From contig NZ_JAEKJT010000001.1 in the NCBI RefSeq assembly GCF_017303055.1, positions 826,332 through 890,331 of the forward strand: 64,000 nucleotides of DNA. The letters are read 5' to 3'. Shown one piece after another: positions 1 to 7,976 of the stretch (position 1 is the stretch's first letter; each line of letters begins with the position of its first letter). Below the pieces are notes generated by a model. The model worked only from the letters and a program-made list of their open reading frames with translations, was not told where the DNA came from and searched no databases. A program made the position numbers and the translations under genes. The DNA is from Halomonas litopenaei (GTDB lineage Bacteria; Pseudomonadota; Gammaproteobacteria; Pseudomonadales; Halomonadaceae).

Positions 1-826
1 CGGGGATCGTCCAGATCCGGCCTTCCAGGTCGATCTCATCCCACGTCGCTCCCCGGACTTCGCCCGAGCGGGCGGCCGTCAGAATCGTGAATTCCAGGGC
101 ACGGGCAGCTGCCCCCTTGCGCTGCCGCAGCTCGGCCATGAAGGCCCCCATCTCCGGGATCGGCAATGCCTTGTGATGCTTGACCTTAGCGATCTTGGTC
201 GGCTTGGGCAGTACCGTGTCTAGGTTGCCGCGCCAACGCGCGGGGTTATCGCCATCCCGGTAGCCACGCGCGATTGCCCAGGACAACACCGCCTCGATGC
301 GCTGACGCACGCGGGTCATGGTCTCGGTCTTGGTGTACCAATGGGGTTCGAGAGCCTGGACGATGTGGGCAAGCTCGATGTCGTCGACGGCCAGCTTACC
401 TAGGATCGGACTGGCATAGGTTGCCAGCGTGTTCTCCCATTGGGCCGCGTGCTTGGGGTTGCTGGCCTCGGCCTGCTTGACCTTCACCACGGCGGCGGCG
501 CACTGGTCGAAAGTGATGCGCTTGTTCTGTTCGGCAATGAGGGCGCGGCGAGCAGCCTCACGCTCGGCGGCGGGATCAACGCCATCCCGGATTTGCTGGC
601 GCGCAGAACGGGCAGACTCGCGCGCTTGCGCCAGCGACACATCTGGGTAAGCACCCAACCCCAGTTCACGGCGATGCCCGCCGATGGTGGCGCGCAGGGT
701 CCAGCAGCGCTTAGCGCCCGGCCCAATGAATAGATAGAGACCGGACACGCCTCCTACGGCATGGCGACCGGGCTGAGTCAGGCGCTTGACCTCCAGCGCC
801 GACATCTCTCGAACTCTCCGCGGCAT
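1..826 (-). CDS. P4-type tyrosine recombinase/integrase, partial
   Basis: The frame begins at an ATG at 826 (MPRRVREMSALEVKRL) and runs open to base 1, giving 275 codons with the C-terminus outside the window. The first ~90 residues fit the arm-DNA-binding domain of P4-like integrases (formerly DUF4102), with GVSGLYLFIGPGAKRCW and ELGLGAYPDVSLAQAR. A SAM-like core-binding region follows at about 100-190, then the start of the catalytic domain with the box containing the first catalytic arginine (TAARSGEVRGATWDEIDL). The remaining catalytic residues (HxxR, Tyr) would lie beyond the edge. These enzymes integrate islands and prophages, usually at tRNA genes. The gene reads away from the core-like genes to its right, so the element should extend leftward. 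Family assignment is strong; intactness cannot be judged. Confidence 0.9.
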   Translation of the reverse strand, partial: MPRRVREMSALEVKRLTQPGRHAVGGVSGLYLFIGPGAKRCWTLRATIGGHRRELGLGAYPDVSLAQARESARSARQQIRDGVDPAAEREAARRALIAEQNKRITFDQCAAAVVKVKQAEASNPKHAAQWENTLATYASPILGKLAVDDIELAHIVQALEPHWYTKTETMTRVRQRIEAVLSWAIARGYRDGDNPARWRGNLDTVLPKPTKIAKVKHHKALPIPEMGAFMAELRQRKGAAARALEFTILTAARSGEVRGATWDEIDLEGRIWTIP

Positions 827-877
827 CCCTGGCCCTCCATACAGTCCACCAATAAAGATGAATATGCATGGTATCCG

Positions 878-951
878 ATGGTGCAAGGCGGTGCAAAAGC
901 TGACGGGTAAGGCATTGATAAAAAACAGTAATGAGGACGGATGGTGCGAGG
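878..951. repeat. Arm-type-like direct repeats upstream of the integrase
   Basis: Three close copies of GGTGCRARG lie just upstream of the integrase start: ATGGTGCAAGG at 878-888, GCGGTGCAAAAG at 889-899 and ATGGTGCGAGG at 941-951. Short direct repeats between a P4-type integrase gene and the att core are often integrase arm-binding sites. The function is inferred; the repeats are visible. Confidence 0.4.
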
Positions 952-969
952 TAGTTCAGCAGACTGGCG

Positions 970-987
970 GGCTGTCCCTCCGCCACC
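970..987 (+). other. Possible attachment-site core (tRNA-Ser 3'-end-like)
   Basis: The sequence CCCTCCGCCACC resembles the 3' end of a serine tRNA (many end in CTCCGCCA). It is followed about 15 bases later by a strong hairpin. No complete tRNA precedes it. A lone tRNA 3' end with its terminator, next to an integrase, is what the far end (attR) of an element integrated in a tRNA-Ser gene would look like. This is inference from one short match. Confidence 0.3.
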
Positions 988-998
988 TCGAATTGCCA

Positions 999-1031
999 AA
1001 CGCCGAATCTGTCCTGCGGATTCGGCGTTTT
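999..1031. terminator. Rho-independent terminator-like hairpin
   Basis: A perfect 11-bp stem pairs AACGCCGAATC (999-1009) with GATTCGGCGTT (1019-1029) across a 9-nt loop, and a short T run (TTTT) follows on the plus strand. It follows the tRNA-3'-end-like sequence and could be that gene's original terminator. Confidence 0.6.
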
Positions 1032-1619
1032 CGTTATGGTATACCCACCTGGATCGTCAGCACGATCAGCCCCTCTCTCACCATACCGATGAAGCTCGAA
1101 CCAACCCGCCTAGCATTCAGCGGTGCCCCGCGCTTGTCTTCTGTCTCTAGCCGCTTATTCCTTCTCTCTTCTCTCTTCCCACTTTGCTTATTGTTGTTGT
1201 TTCTTGTCGGTGTCTCTGCCCTCACCTGTCTCTGCCCTCACCTTCGACCATTGCGCCGGCACCCAGGTTGACGCCTGGCGCTTGAGCAGCAGCTGCCTAT
1301 AGCGCTCCCAAGCGCTGCGCCTGGCAACCGCACTGACGTGATATCATTAGCAGACTAGGCATTAGCAGATGCCAGGGAATGAGCGGTCCGACTGCTGAAG
1401 CGCCACGCCACCCCCCTGGGGGCAAATGATGCGGACGGACTGAACCTTTTCGTTCCGTCATACTCTTATTGCTCAATAAGATATCGCTTAATGAATACCC
1501 TAATCATTACTCAGCATACGGCGCGTGACATCATCGTTGAAGGCTCAGTAAACTTTTGACCATGCTGATGGCTTACAGCACGTAGACTGCGCGCCTTCGC
1601 AAAAAGAGCAGAGTTTCCC
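1032..1619. other. Intergenic, no convincing gene
   Basis: This is a noncoding stretch between the element border and the next small gene. It holds a pyrimidine-rich segment (about 1140-1240) with a perfect tandem duplication of the 16-mer TGTCTCTGCCCTCACC at 1211-1226 and 1227-1242, and an AT-richer part near 1450-1560 that could contain the promoter of the 1620 gene. Open frames here have no recognisable protein features. Confidence 0.5.
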
Positions 1620-1820
1620 ATGAAGCACTTTCGCGTCGAGAGCTACCAGACCAAGGCGCTCAAACGTACCCGGTGGGCCGTTGTCGCCTTCTCCGACTCA
1701 TCACCAGGAGCGACACGCCAGGTTATCTCACGCCATGACAGCCAGGACGCGGCGCGGTCGGCAGCGGCCGCCCTTGCCTTCGAGGACAGGCTACCCACCC
1801 GCCCTGACGATAAAGCGTAA
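1620..1820 (+). CDS. Small hypothetical protein
   Basis: A 66-residue frame, MKHFRVESYQTKALKR..., rich in Ala, Arg and Ser in its second half, with no membrane segment or signal peptide. The AT-rich upstream sequence and a weak purine stretch (AAGAGCAGAG) before the ATG are compatible with expression. The middle (RWAVVAFSDSS...QVISRHDSQDAARSAAAALAFEDR) looks like a compact two-strand plus helix unit. I do not recognise a family. It is coding-like rather than proven, and it stands alone between the element border and the M48 protease gene, which is on the opposite strand. Confidence 0.4.
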   Translation: MKHFRVESYQTKALKRTRWAVVAFSDSSPGATRQVISRHDSQDAARSAAAALAFEDRLPTRPDDKA

Positions 1821-1949
1821 AGAGCGCCCTATTGGTGCGGTATGGCCACCGCCGACCAGCCCAGGATCGCTACAGGCAACGAGACCCGCCAGACAACGTG
1901 GGGCCCATGCCAGAGCTGTCAGGCAAAGAGAAAGGATATAGAGGTGGCA

Positions 1950-2750
1950 CTATAGCGGCCGAGCAGAACACCGAGATGGTACCGCCTCTTGATACTGTCT
2001 CTTGGCAGCAGCCATATGCTCTCTTAGCCCACTGATGCGGGACTGATGGCCGGGATGCGTGGACAGGATCTCAGGCGGTTGACTGCCGCCAAGCGCCGCC
2101 ATATTGCGCCACAAGGTGATGCTGGCGCCAGGATCAAACCCAGCGCGTGCCATGATCGCAAGCCCCATCAGGTCTGCTTCTGACTCATGCACCCGGCTGA
2201 AAGGCAGCGCAATGCCTAGCTGACTGCCGATCCCCAGAGCTTCCATCAGCGGCTCCTGGCCGACATCGCCCTCGCTGATCAGACCCACCACCAACAGCAC
2301 CGCCTTGATGCCTAGCTGCTGAGTCAACCGCTCGTTACCATGCTTAGCCAGCACGTGGGCGATTTCATGTGCAATGACGGCGGCCAGCTGGTCCGGGGAC
2401 TGCGCGACTTCAAACAAACCCGTGTTGACCCCAATACGCCCACCCGGCAAGGCAAACGCATTGGGTGAAGGGGAGTCGAAGATCACCACCTGCCAGTCCT
2501 CGGGCGTCTCCACCTCTGGGTATTCCAGGCGAGCTGACTTGATGAGGGCTGCGCTGATGCACTGGACCAGCGCCTTGCGCGACACGTCCTGATCCAGAGG
2601 AAGCTCATGGCGAAGCTGATCAAAGGCCTGCCTGCCCATATCGCTCATGACGAAATCTGGCACAAGAGTCAGCTGGCTGCGACCAGCCGGCGTTTCGTCG
2701 CAGCCGCTCAGCACCACCAGCAGCAACAACGGCAATAGTCGTCTGAGCAT
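1950..2750 (-). CDS. M48 family metalloprotease, lipoprotein
   Basis: A 266-residue secreted zinc protease. The N-terminus MLRRLLPLLLLVVLSGC is a lipoprotein signal with lipobox LSGC (Cys17), so the mature protein should be lipid-anchored facing the periplasm. HEIAH at residues 128-132 supplies the two zinc histidines and catalytic Glu. HESEAD at 188-193 supplies the third ligand (Glu189). The size and architecture match the short outer-membrane-linked LoiP/YcaL-type M48 enzymes, not HtpX (no transmembrane helices) or BepA (no TPR domain). These act in envelope protein quality control. The start at 2750 is preferred because GGAGAG sits about 8 nt upstream; the longer frame to 2897 would bury the signal peptide. 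It stands alone, convergent with the 1620 gene. Confidence 0.85.
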   Translation of the reverse strand: MLRRLLPLLLLVVLSGCDETPAGRSQLTLVPDFVMSDMGRQAFDQLRHELPLDQDVSRKALVQCISAALIKSARLEYPEVETPEDWQVVIFDSPSPNAFALPGGRIGVNTGLFEVAQSPDQLAAVIAHEIAHVLAKHGNERLTQQLGIKAVLLVVGLISEGDVGQEPLMEALGIGSQLGIALPFSRVHESEADLMGLAIMARAGFDPGASITLWRNMAALGGSQPPEILSTHPGHQSRISGLREHMAAAKRQYQEAVPSRCSARPL

Positions 2751-2994
2751 GACCATCTCTCCACACGCCTCCCAGGGACGACGCCCTATTGCTCCAAGGC
2801 TCTTACAACATGATTCGGACGCCCGCTCACCATCCAGCGGCAGGCTATTCGCCAGGCTTTGTCCGACAAGTCGACGAGCGAAGGTGAGACAAGGCAAACA
2901 TCGGTGAGAAAGCGCAGTTTACGAGGAGTAATTGAGCATTTGGACCGATGTTTTAACGCCGTATCACCAAGCGCAGGCACTTTCCGTACAAGCC

Positions 2995-4701
2995 CTAGTA
3001 CAGGCGCAGCCCCACCTTGGTGATATGGTTTCCCTCCATGTCACTGACCACCCACTGGATACCGTGCCAGTCGACGTCATCGCCCACGACAGGATGACCG
3101 CCCAACCGCAGCCCCAGAAACTCCCCTAGCGTCAACGACGCTTCGCCAGGACTCAGGGTCAATCCGTAAGCGTCGGCCACGTCACCCATGCGCGCCTCAG
3201 CATCCAGCGTAAAGGTCCCGAAGAAGGCTCGCTGCTGGCGATGCTTCGCATCCCCATTGAACAGACGATTCAGCGCAGGCAGGTCATCGCTCTTGCCGAT
3301 GACACAGATGATGTCGTCCATGCGCAGCTGGGTACTGCCTTTGGGATGCAACATCACGTGCTGACGAAACAGCGCCGAAATCAATGAGCCCGAGGGAAAG
3401 CGTAACAAGCGAATCGGGATGTCTTCGAGATCAGAGTTCTCGACCTTGTAGACAAACATCTCGAAATCGTTTTCCGGCAAGATGCCAAGCGGGCCGCGAT
3501 GATTGGGCGTTGCACTGTCAGGCACCATGACCTTCATCCGCTTAGCCATCCACGGCAAGGTCCCGCCCTGAATCAGCAGCGATAGCAACACCACCGCAAA
3601 GGCCACATTGAAGTAAAGGTCCGCCCGCTCGACGCCGCCAATGACGGGAAAGATGGCCAGCACGATAGGCACCGCGCCGCGCAACCCCACCCAAGAGATA
3701 AAGCCGACCTCACGCCAGCGAAAATGAAAGAACGGCTTGAGCGTGAGAATCACCGCCAGTGGCCGCGCCACGAAGATCAACGCCAGCGCCACTACCGATG
3801 CGGGTAACAGCACGTCGAACAGCGCCGACGGCGTAACCAGAAGCCCCAGCACCAGAAACAGACCTATCTGACTCAACCATGCCAGCCCGTCGTGTACCGG
3901 CAAGATGAAGTTGAGATGACGACCGGGCTGATTACCGATCATCAGGCCCGCCAGATAGATTGCCAGGAAGCCGCTTCCTCCAAGAGCACTGGTCAGGCCG
4001 AAGACACAGAACCCCAGGGCCAGGGCCAGCAGCGAGTAGAGGCCAGGAGCCAGGTCAAGGTAGCGCAGCAATCTACCGATCAGCCAGCCCGCGCCGAGAC
4101 CCAGTGCAATGGCGACGGCGAACTGCTGGATAAAGAACAGCAGCATGTCCAGCGGGCCGCCCAGGTCCCCCACCAGCGCTTCGATCAACACCAGCGTCAG
4201 AAAGATCGCCATGGGATCGTTGGTGCCGGACTCGATCTCAAGGGTCGCACCAACACGCTCATTGAGATTCAGGCCACGCCCGCTGAGCATGGAAAACACC
4301 GCAGCAGCGTCCGTCGACCCGACGATGGCTCCGACAAGAAGCCCCTGCAGCAGCGACAGGTCGAACACCCACATCGCCAACAGCCCCACCAGACCGCTGG
4401 TAATGAATACGCCTGCGGTGGCCAATCCCAAGGCCGGCCGGAAGCCCACTCGAAAGGTCTTCAGCCGGGTGCGAAGACCGCCATCGAGAAGAATCATCGC
4501 CAGCGCCAGGTGACCAATGACGAAGGCTAGGGAATAGTTGTCAAAGTCGATGCCAAGCAGGCCATCCTCGCCCGCCAGCATGCCCAGCCCAAGAAAGAGC
4601 ACCAGAAGAGGCACCCCCGCTAACGCGGAGAGTCGGCTCGCCAGCACGCTCAACGCGATCAAGGTGCCACATAACAGAAAAAGGCTATTGATGGAGTCCA
4701 T
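2995..4701 (-). CDS. nhaP2: K+/H+ antiporter NhaP2 (CvrA) family
   Basis: A 568-residue inner-membrane cation/proton antiporter of the CPA1 family. About 12 hydrophobic segments fill residues 1-390, including the DGGLRTR and GSTDAAAVFSML / ESGTNDPMA signatures of Na+/H+-exchanger domains. A cytosolic RCK/TrkA-C-like part (about 395-485, ending in RMDDIICVIG) and a CorC/HlyC-like tail (about 500-565) follow, as in E. coli NhaP2 (578 aa). The family exports K+ (and other monovalent cations) in exchange for H+, relevant to turgor and pH control in a salt-adapted cell. The start at 4701 is chosen for AAGGGA 6 nt upstream. It is divergent from the 4849 gene. Confidence 0.92.
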   Translation of the reverse strand: MDSINSLFLLCGTLIALSVLASRLSALAGVPLLVLFLGLGMLAGEDGLLGIDFDNYSLAFVIGHLALAMILLDGGLRTRLKTFRVGFRPALGLATAGVFITSGLVGLLAMWVFDLSLLQGLLVGAIVGSTDAAAVFSMLSGRGLNLNERVGATLEIESGTNDPMAIFLTLVLIEALVGDLGGPLDMLLFFIQQFAVAIALGLGAGWLIGRLLRYLDLAPGLYSLLALALGFCVFGLTSALGGSGFLAIYLAGLMIGNQPGRHLNFILPVHDGLAWLSQIGLFLVLGLLVTPSALFDVLLPASVVALALIFVARPLAVILTLKPFFHFRWREVGFISWVGLRGAVPIVLAIFPVIGGVERADLYFNVAFAVVLLSLLIQGGTLPWMAKRMKVMVPDSATPNHRGPLGILPENDFEMFVYKVENSDLEDIPIRLLRFPSGSLISALFRQHVMLHPKGSTQLRMDDIICVIGKSDDLPALNRLFNGDAKHRQQRAFFGTFTLDAEARMGDVADAYGLTLSPGEASLTLGEFLGLRLGGHPVVGDDVDWHGIQWVVSDMEGNHITKVGLRLY

Positions 4702-4754
4702 GCGAGTCCCTTGCAAAGTTCGACCACAGTATCTCATGCGGGTCAAACGCTGAT

Positions 4755-4772
4755 CCATCAAGATGTTGATGG
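4755..4772. promoter_or_regulatory. Inverted repeat between divergent genes
   Basis: CCATCAA-GATG-TTGATGG is a perfect 7-bp dyad in the short gap between divergently transcribed nhaP2 and the NMT1-type binding-protein gene. Its position suits an operator or a mRNA hairpin. No regulator can be named from the sequence. Confidence 0.25.
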
Positions 4773-4848
4773 ATGCCGCTGGTAGGTGAAATTACCGTTG
4801 TATACACTAGCCCGCTGGTACGAACGCCTGATCCACGGGAGACACTTG

Positions 4849-6162
4849 ATGGCGAAGTCAATGCCCTGGCGCCATCGTCTAGGCTGGCTCATGGCCACTG
4901 CTTTGACACTGGGCTTTATTAGCGCTTCCTGTCCGGCTGCAGACGAGGAGGGCTCAACCGATGCTGCCGTCGCAGTCGACAGCAGCGAGGCCGCCACGGC
5001 GACCCAGCCGCAGGCTGAAAACGATGCTGGGGAGCAGGAAGCGCAGCAGCAAGAGCAGCAGGAAGAACAGCTCGACGAGAGCACCGCCAGCGCTCAGGAC
5101 GACCCCACGGATACCCCGCCCGCTGCCGAACACGCCAACAACAGTGCGCCCGGTGCCGAGCGACATGATCCCGCAGCAGCCTATGAAGGCCTGCCCACAG
5201 GACCAAGCGTGGATACGCCGTCACGGGCCATCGCGCCATCGATCACCGCGGCCCCGGCAGACCCCATCGCTCCCCCGCCCGTGACCACTCTCAACGTCAT
5301 TCTCGAATGGACCCCGGGTCCGCAGCACGCCGCACTGCTCGTGGCGCAACACAAGGGACTGTTCCGGCGCCGCGGACTTGACGTTCATCTCAAGACGCCG
5401 GCAGATCCGGACGTGGCGGCCAAGCTGGTCGCTGCCTCACAGGCAGATCTTGCCCTGACAGATCAACTCAGCCTGCATGCCGCCGTCGATGACGGGCGTC
5501 CGATCATGAGGGTCGCTACGCTGGTGGAGCTTCCCCTCGCGGCGCTCGTCGTGCGTGACGACATCAACGCCGCCTCAGCGCTGTCATTAATCGATCATCG
5601 GGTCGGCTACGCCCAGCAATCCGACAAGGATGTCCTGCTTAGAGCCATTCTGCAGCAGGAGGGATTGAACCTGTCACATGTGGAAGCGAAGGACGTGCAT
5701 TTCAGCATCATTCGCGCCATGAGCGAAAACTGGGTTGATGCGGTCGTTGGCGGCCACGGCATCTCGCTACCACGCGAATTGGGTGACCTGGGAGTGGCGA
5801 CGCGAGTCATGTCGGCAGCGTCCTTGGGCATACCAATTCACGATGGGCTCATCCTGGTGGCCAACCAGGAACACTATCAGTCACAGCAGGATGCCATTCG
5901 TAGCTTCATTGACTCGATTGAGGAAGCCACTCGCTGGATCATCGAACATCCCACCGAGGCGTGGGACATCATGGTTCAACAGCAACCGACCATGGACAGC
6001 GCAGCAAATGCCGCCGCGTGGCCCGACATCAGGCGCCGACTCAGTCTCCGCCCGGCCGCCATGGATCACGGTCGCTATCGACGCGTGGAACGCTACCTGC
6101 ACGATCAAGGCATAGTGAAGGAGATAACTCCAGTGTCTCGCCTTGGCCGCGACCCAGGCTGA
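4849..6162 (+). CDS. NMT1/THI5-like substrate-binding protein with acidic linker
   Basis: A 437-residue exported protein. The signal peptide is MAKSMPWRHRLGWLMATALTLGFISASCPAA. A low-complexity Glu/Gln/Ala/Asp-rich linker follows (about 35-140), then an NMT1/THI5-like periplasmic-binding domain starting TTLNVILEWTPGPQHAALLVAQHKGLF. That motif is characteristic of ThiY-type proteins, which bind thiamine-pyrimidine precursors for ABC import; related members bind sulfonates or nitrate. No permease or ATPase is adjacent, so the partner and the ligand are unknown. The start at 4849 has GGGAGA about 6 nt upstream. The linker is much longer than usual for the family. Fold assignment is firm, ligand is not. 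Confidence 0.8.
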   Translation: MAKSMPWRHRLGWLMATALTLGFISASCPAADEEGSTDAAVAVDSSEAATATQPQAENDAGEQEAQQQEQQEEQLDESTASAQDDPTDTPPAAEHANNSAPGAERHDPAAAYEGLPTGPSVDTPSRAIAPSITAAPADPIAPPPVTTLNVILEWTPGPQHAALLVAQHKGLFRRRGLDVHLKTPADPDVAAKLVAASQADLALTDQLSLHAAVDDGRPIMRVATLVELPLAALVVRDDINAASALSLIDHRVGYAQQSDKDVLLRAILQQEGLNLSHVEAKDVHFSIIRAMSENWVDAVVGGHGISLPRELGDLGVATRVMSAASLGIPIHDGLILVANQEHYQSQQDAIRSFIDSIEEATRWIIEHPTEAWDIMVQQQPTMDSAANAAAWPDIRRRLSLRPAAMDHGRYRRVERYLHDQGIVKEITPVSRLGRDPG

Positions 6163-6171
6163 CCCTGGGTC
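6151..6171 (+). terminator. Hairpin overlapping the stop codon of the 4849 gene
   Basis: GACCCAGG (6151-6158) pairs with CCTGGGTC (6164-6171) around the TGA at 6160-6162. There is no T run, so it is a weak terminator or mRNA 3'-end hairpin. Confidence 0.4.
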
Positions 6172-6173
6172 TA

Positions 6174-6213
6174 AGCCCAGAGCCCAGAGCCCAGAGCCCA
6201 GAGCCCAGAGCCT
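6174..6213. repeat. 7-bp tandem repeat (AGCCCAG)
   Basis: Five perfect head-to-tail copies of AGCCCAG (6174-6208) plus a degenerate partial copy, followed by related CCC-rich sequence to about 6235. It lies between convergent genes, directly after the hairpin at the stop codon. Confidence 0.9.
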
Positions 6214-6318
6214 AAACCCACGAGCCCCAAGCCCGGTCGCAAGGGCCACGAAATGACCGAGTGCCTTTTATCCGCCTGGCGTTGGCCGTTATCGCGGCAC
6301 CTGTTGCTATCAGACTGG

Positions 6319-7095
6319 CTAGGCTAATGGTTCAAGAAAGCGATCGATGCACTGCTGGAACTCCTTTGCCTTCTCGGTATGCAGCCAATGTCCGGCGTCA
6401 AGGGTTTCCAGCGAAGCCTCCGGCAGCACTTCACGAACCGCCGCCAACCTGGCGTCAGCCACATAGTCCGAGCGACTACCGCGAATGACGATGGAAGGCA
6501 CTCGAATGGGACCCTGACCGGCGGGTTCGGCCATGATGTCTTCGTAACTTCCCTCGATGGCATCCAGATTGACCCTTAGGCAAAGTACATTGCCTTCCCC
6601 CCGAACGAGGTTGGTCGCCAGGAACATGCGGGTTGGCTTGTCCTTCACATGCTCGGCCATCAGCTCATCAGCTTCTCGGCGGTCCTTGGGGGCAGACGCC
6701 TCCACCGCACGTAGCGCCGCGAACACACTGTCATGTCGGTGCTCGTAGGCTACCGGCGCAATATCGGCCACCATCAGGGACGCGACAAGATCCGGATACA
6801 GGCGAGCAAGAGACATGACCACCTTGCCACCCATGGAATGCCCCAACAGGTGGACCTTGTCGGCCCCTGATCCCGTGATGACGTCGGCCAGGTCCTCTGC
6901 CATGTCCTCGTAACTCATGCCGTCTGCGTGGGGAGAGCGCCCATGGTTGCGAAGATCGACCGCGATGACACGGCGCTGTTGCGACCAGTGCTTGACGTGG
7001 GAGCGCCAGTTGTCGGCGCTACCTAGCAGGCCATGCACAATCACCAGGGGCACTCCCGGCCCACCGCTGTCAGCTACTTCAAGGGCAACCGCCAT
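6319..7095 (-). CDS. ybfF: Alpha/beta-fold hydrolase, YbfF-type esterase
   Basis: A 258-residue cytosolic hydrolase, close to E. coli YbfF (254 aa). The oxyanion region is VIVHGLLGSADNW (about 18-30), the nucleophile elbow GHSMGG places Ser87, and the C-terminal GHWLH supplies the catalytic His with an Asp in the preceding strand region. YbfF-like enzymes hydrolyse acyl-CoA or short-chain esters in vitro; the physiological substrate is unclear. It lies 126 bp downstream of yhhQ on the same strand, with a terminator between, so it is probably transcribed separately. Confidence 0.88.
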   Translation of the reverse strand: MAVALEVADSGGPGVPLVIVHGLLGSADNWRSHVKHWSQQRRVIAVDLRNHGRSPHADGMSYEDMAEDLADVITGSGADKVHLLGHSMGGKVVMSLARLYPDLVASLMVADIAPVAYEHRHDSVFAALRAVEASAPKDRREADELMAEHVKDKPTRMFLATNLVRGEGNVLCLRVNLDAIEGSYEDIMAEPAGQGPIRVPSIVIRGSRSDYVADARLAAVREVLPEASLETLDAGHWLHTEKAKEFQQCIDRFLEPLA

Positions 7096-7160
7096 GTCTG
7101 CAACTCCTTCTCTTGCGCAATTCTAGGATCAGGCCCCCACCCACGATGGGGGAAAGAAAT

Positions 7161-7183
7161 GGGGTAAGCACAAAGCTTACCCC
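7161..7183 (-). terminator. Terminator after yhhQ
   Basis: A 9-bp perfect stem GGGGTAAGC / GCTTACCCC with a 5-nt loop. Read on the minus strand it is followed by ATTTCTTT. It should end the yhhQ transcript before ybfF. Confidence 0.7.
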
Positions 7184-7220
7184 GTCGCACCAGCGCCGCA
7201 AGGCTGACTTAGCCGTACTG

Positions 7221-7907
7221 CTAGCCACGCCGATCTGCTGCGCGCTCCGGCCAGCGGTCGGCACTGCCCGTGGCGACGACCAGGCGCTGGGTCAGCGTCT
7301 TGAGCAACACCCCGTAAAGGGGCAGGAAGAACGCCAGACTGATGGCCAGCTTGATGGCGTAGTCCACTGCCGCAATTTCCGGCCAGTGCAAAGCCATGAA
7401 GGGGTCAGGCCCTGCATGGAAAGCAATGGCAAAAAACGCCAGCGTATCGACAAGATTACCGAGCAGCGTGGAAGCCGCTGGGGCTACCCACCAGGCGCCC
7501 AAGCGCCGTAAGCGGTCAAACACCTGCACGTCCAGCAGCTGGCCGAGCAGATATGCCATAAAACTGGCAAGTGCAATACGCGCGACAAAGAGATTGACCT
7601 CATCGAAGGCAGCCATGCCCACATAGCTTCCCTTGGGAAAAATCACCGACACCAGGTAGGAGATCACCAGGGCTGGCAGCATGACCCGCAAGATGATCGC
7701 CCGAGCGGGCTCCTTACCGAACAGCCTTACCGTCAGGTCCGTGGCGAGAAAGATGAAGGGAAAACTGAAGGCGCCCCAGGTGGTATGCAAGCCAAATACC
7801 GTGAAGGGCAACTGCACGAGGTAGTTGCTGGCGGCAATGACGGCAATATGAAAAGCCACCATAAGTGCCAGCAATCGACGGCGCTGATCGGTCGTAAGCG
7901 TCAACAT
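7221..7907 (-). CDS. yhhQ: Queuosine precursor transporter YhhQ (VUT family)
   Basis: A 228-residue inner-membrane protein with about six hydrophobic segments (e.g. LLALMVAFHIAVIAASNYL, SYLVSVIF, ASFMAYLLGQLLDV), matching YhhQ/COG1738 (E. coli 221 aa), which imports 7-cyano- and 7-aminomethyl-7-deazaguanine (preQ0/preQ1) for queuosine tRNA modification. NxLVDT-like and DLTVR segments of the family are visible. The start at 7907 is preferred: AAGG lies about 7 nt upstream, and the longer frame to 8048 would run through a structured leader. That leader contains a candidate preQ1-I riboswitch, so uptake is probably feedback-controlled by the imported compound. Confidence 0.9.
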   Translation of the reverse strand: MLTLTTDQRRRLLALMVAFHIAVIAASNYLVQLPFTVFGLHTTWGAFSFPFIFLATDLTVRLFGKEPARAIILRVMLPALVISYLVSVIFPKGSYVGMAAFDEVNLFVARIALASFMAYLLGQLLDVQVFDRLRRLGAWWVAPAASTLLGNLVDTLAFFAIAFHAGPDPFMALHWPEIAAVDYAIKLAISLAFFLPLYGVLLKTLTQRLVVATGSADRWPERAADRRG

Positions 7908-7913
7908 AGCGAA

Positions 7914-7943
7914 CCTTTTTGGTAAGGGGTGAGGGAACCCTGG
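7914..7943 (-). promoter_or_regulatory. Candidate preQ1-I riboswitch ahead of yhhQ
   Basis: On the minus strand the 30 nt before the yhhQ start can be laid out as a class I preQ1 aptamer. P1 is AGGG paired with CCCU. The loop opens UUC, as in known aptamers, contains CCU, and ends in AC before P1 3'. The A-rich tail ACCAAAAAGG ends in AGG, which can pair with the loop CCU to close the H-type pseudoknot. The tail AAGG is also the likely ribosome-binding site, 7 nt before the ATG, so ligand binding would hide it. The downstream gene transports preQ1-type compounds, which supports the call. Made by eye, without a covariance search. Confidence 0.65.
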
Positions 7944-7976
7944 TGATCGAGTCATGACGACAGACGTCGCGCATGA

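Noticed and set aside
786..1271. 161-codon frame across the element border
   Set aside because: It crosses the arm repeats and a terminator hairpin, begins inside the integrase start region, and has a hydrophobic but unfamiliar tail; not convincing as a gene.
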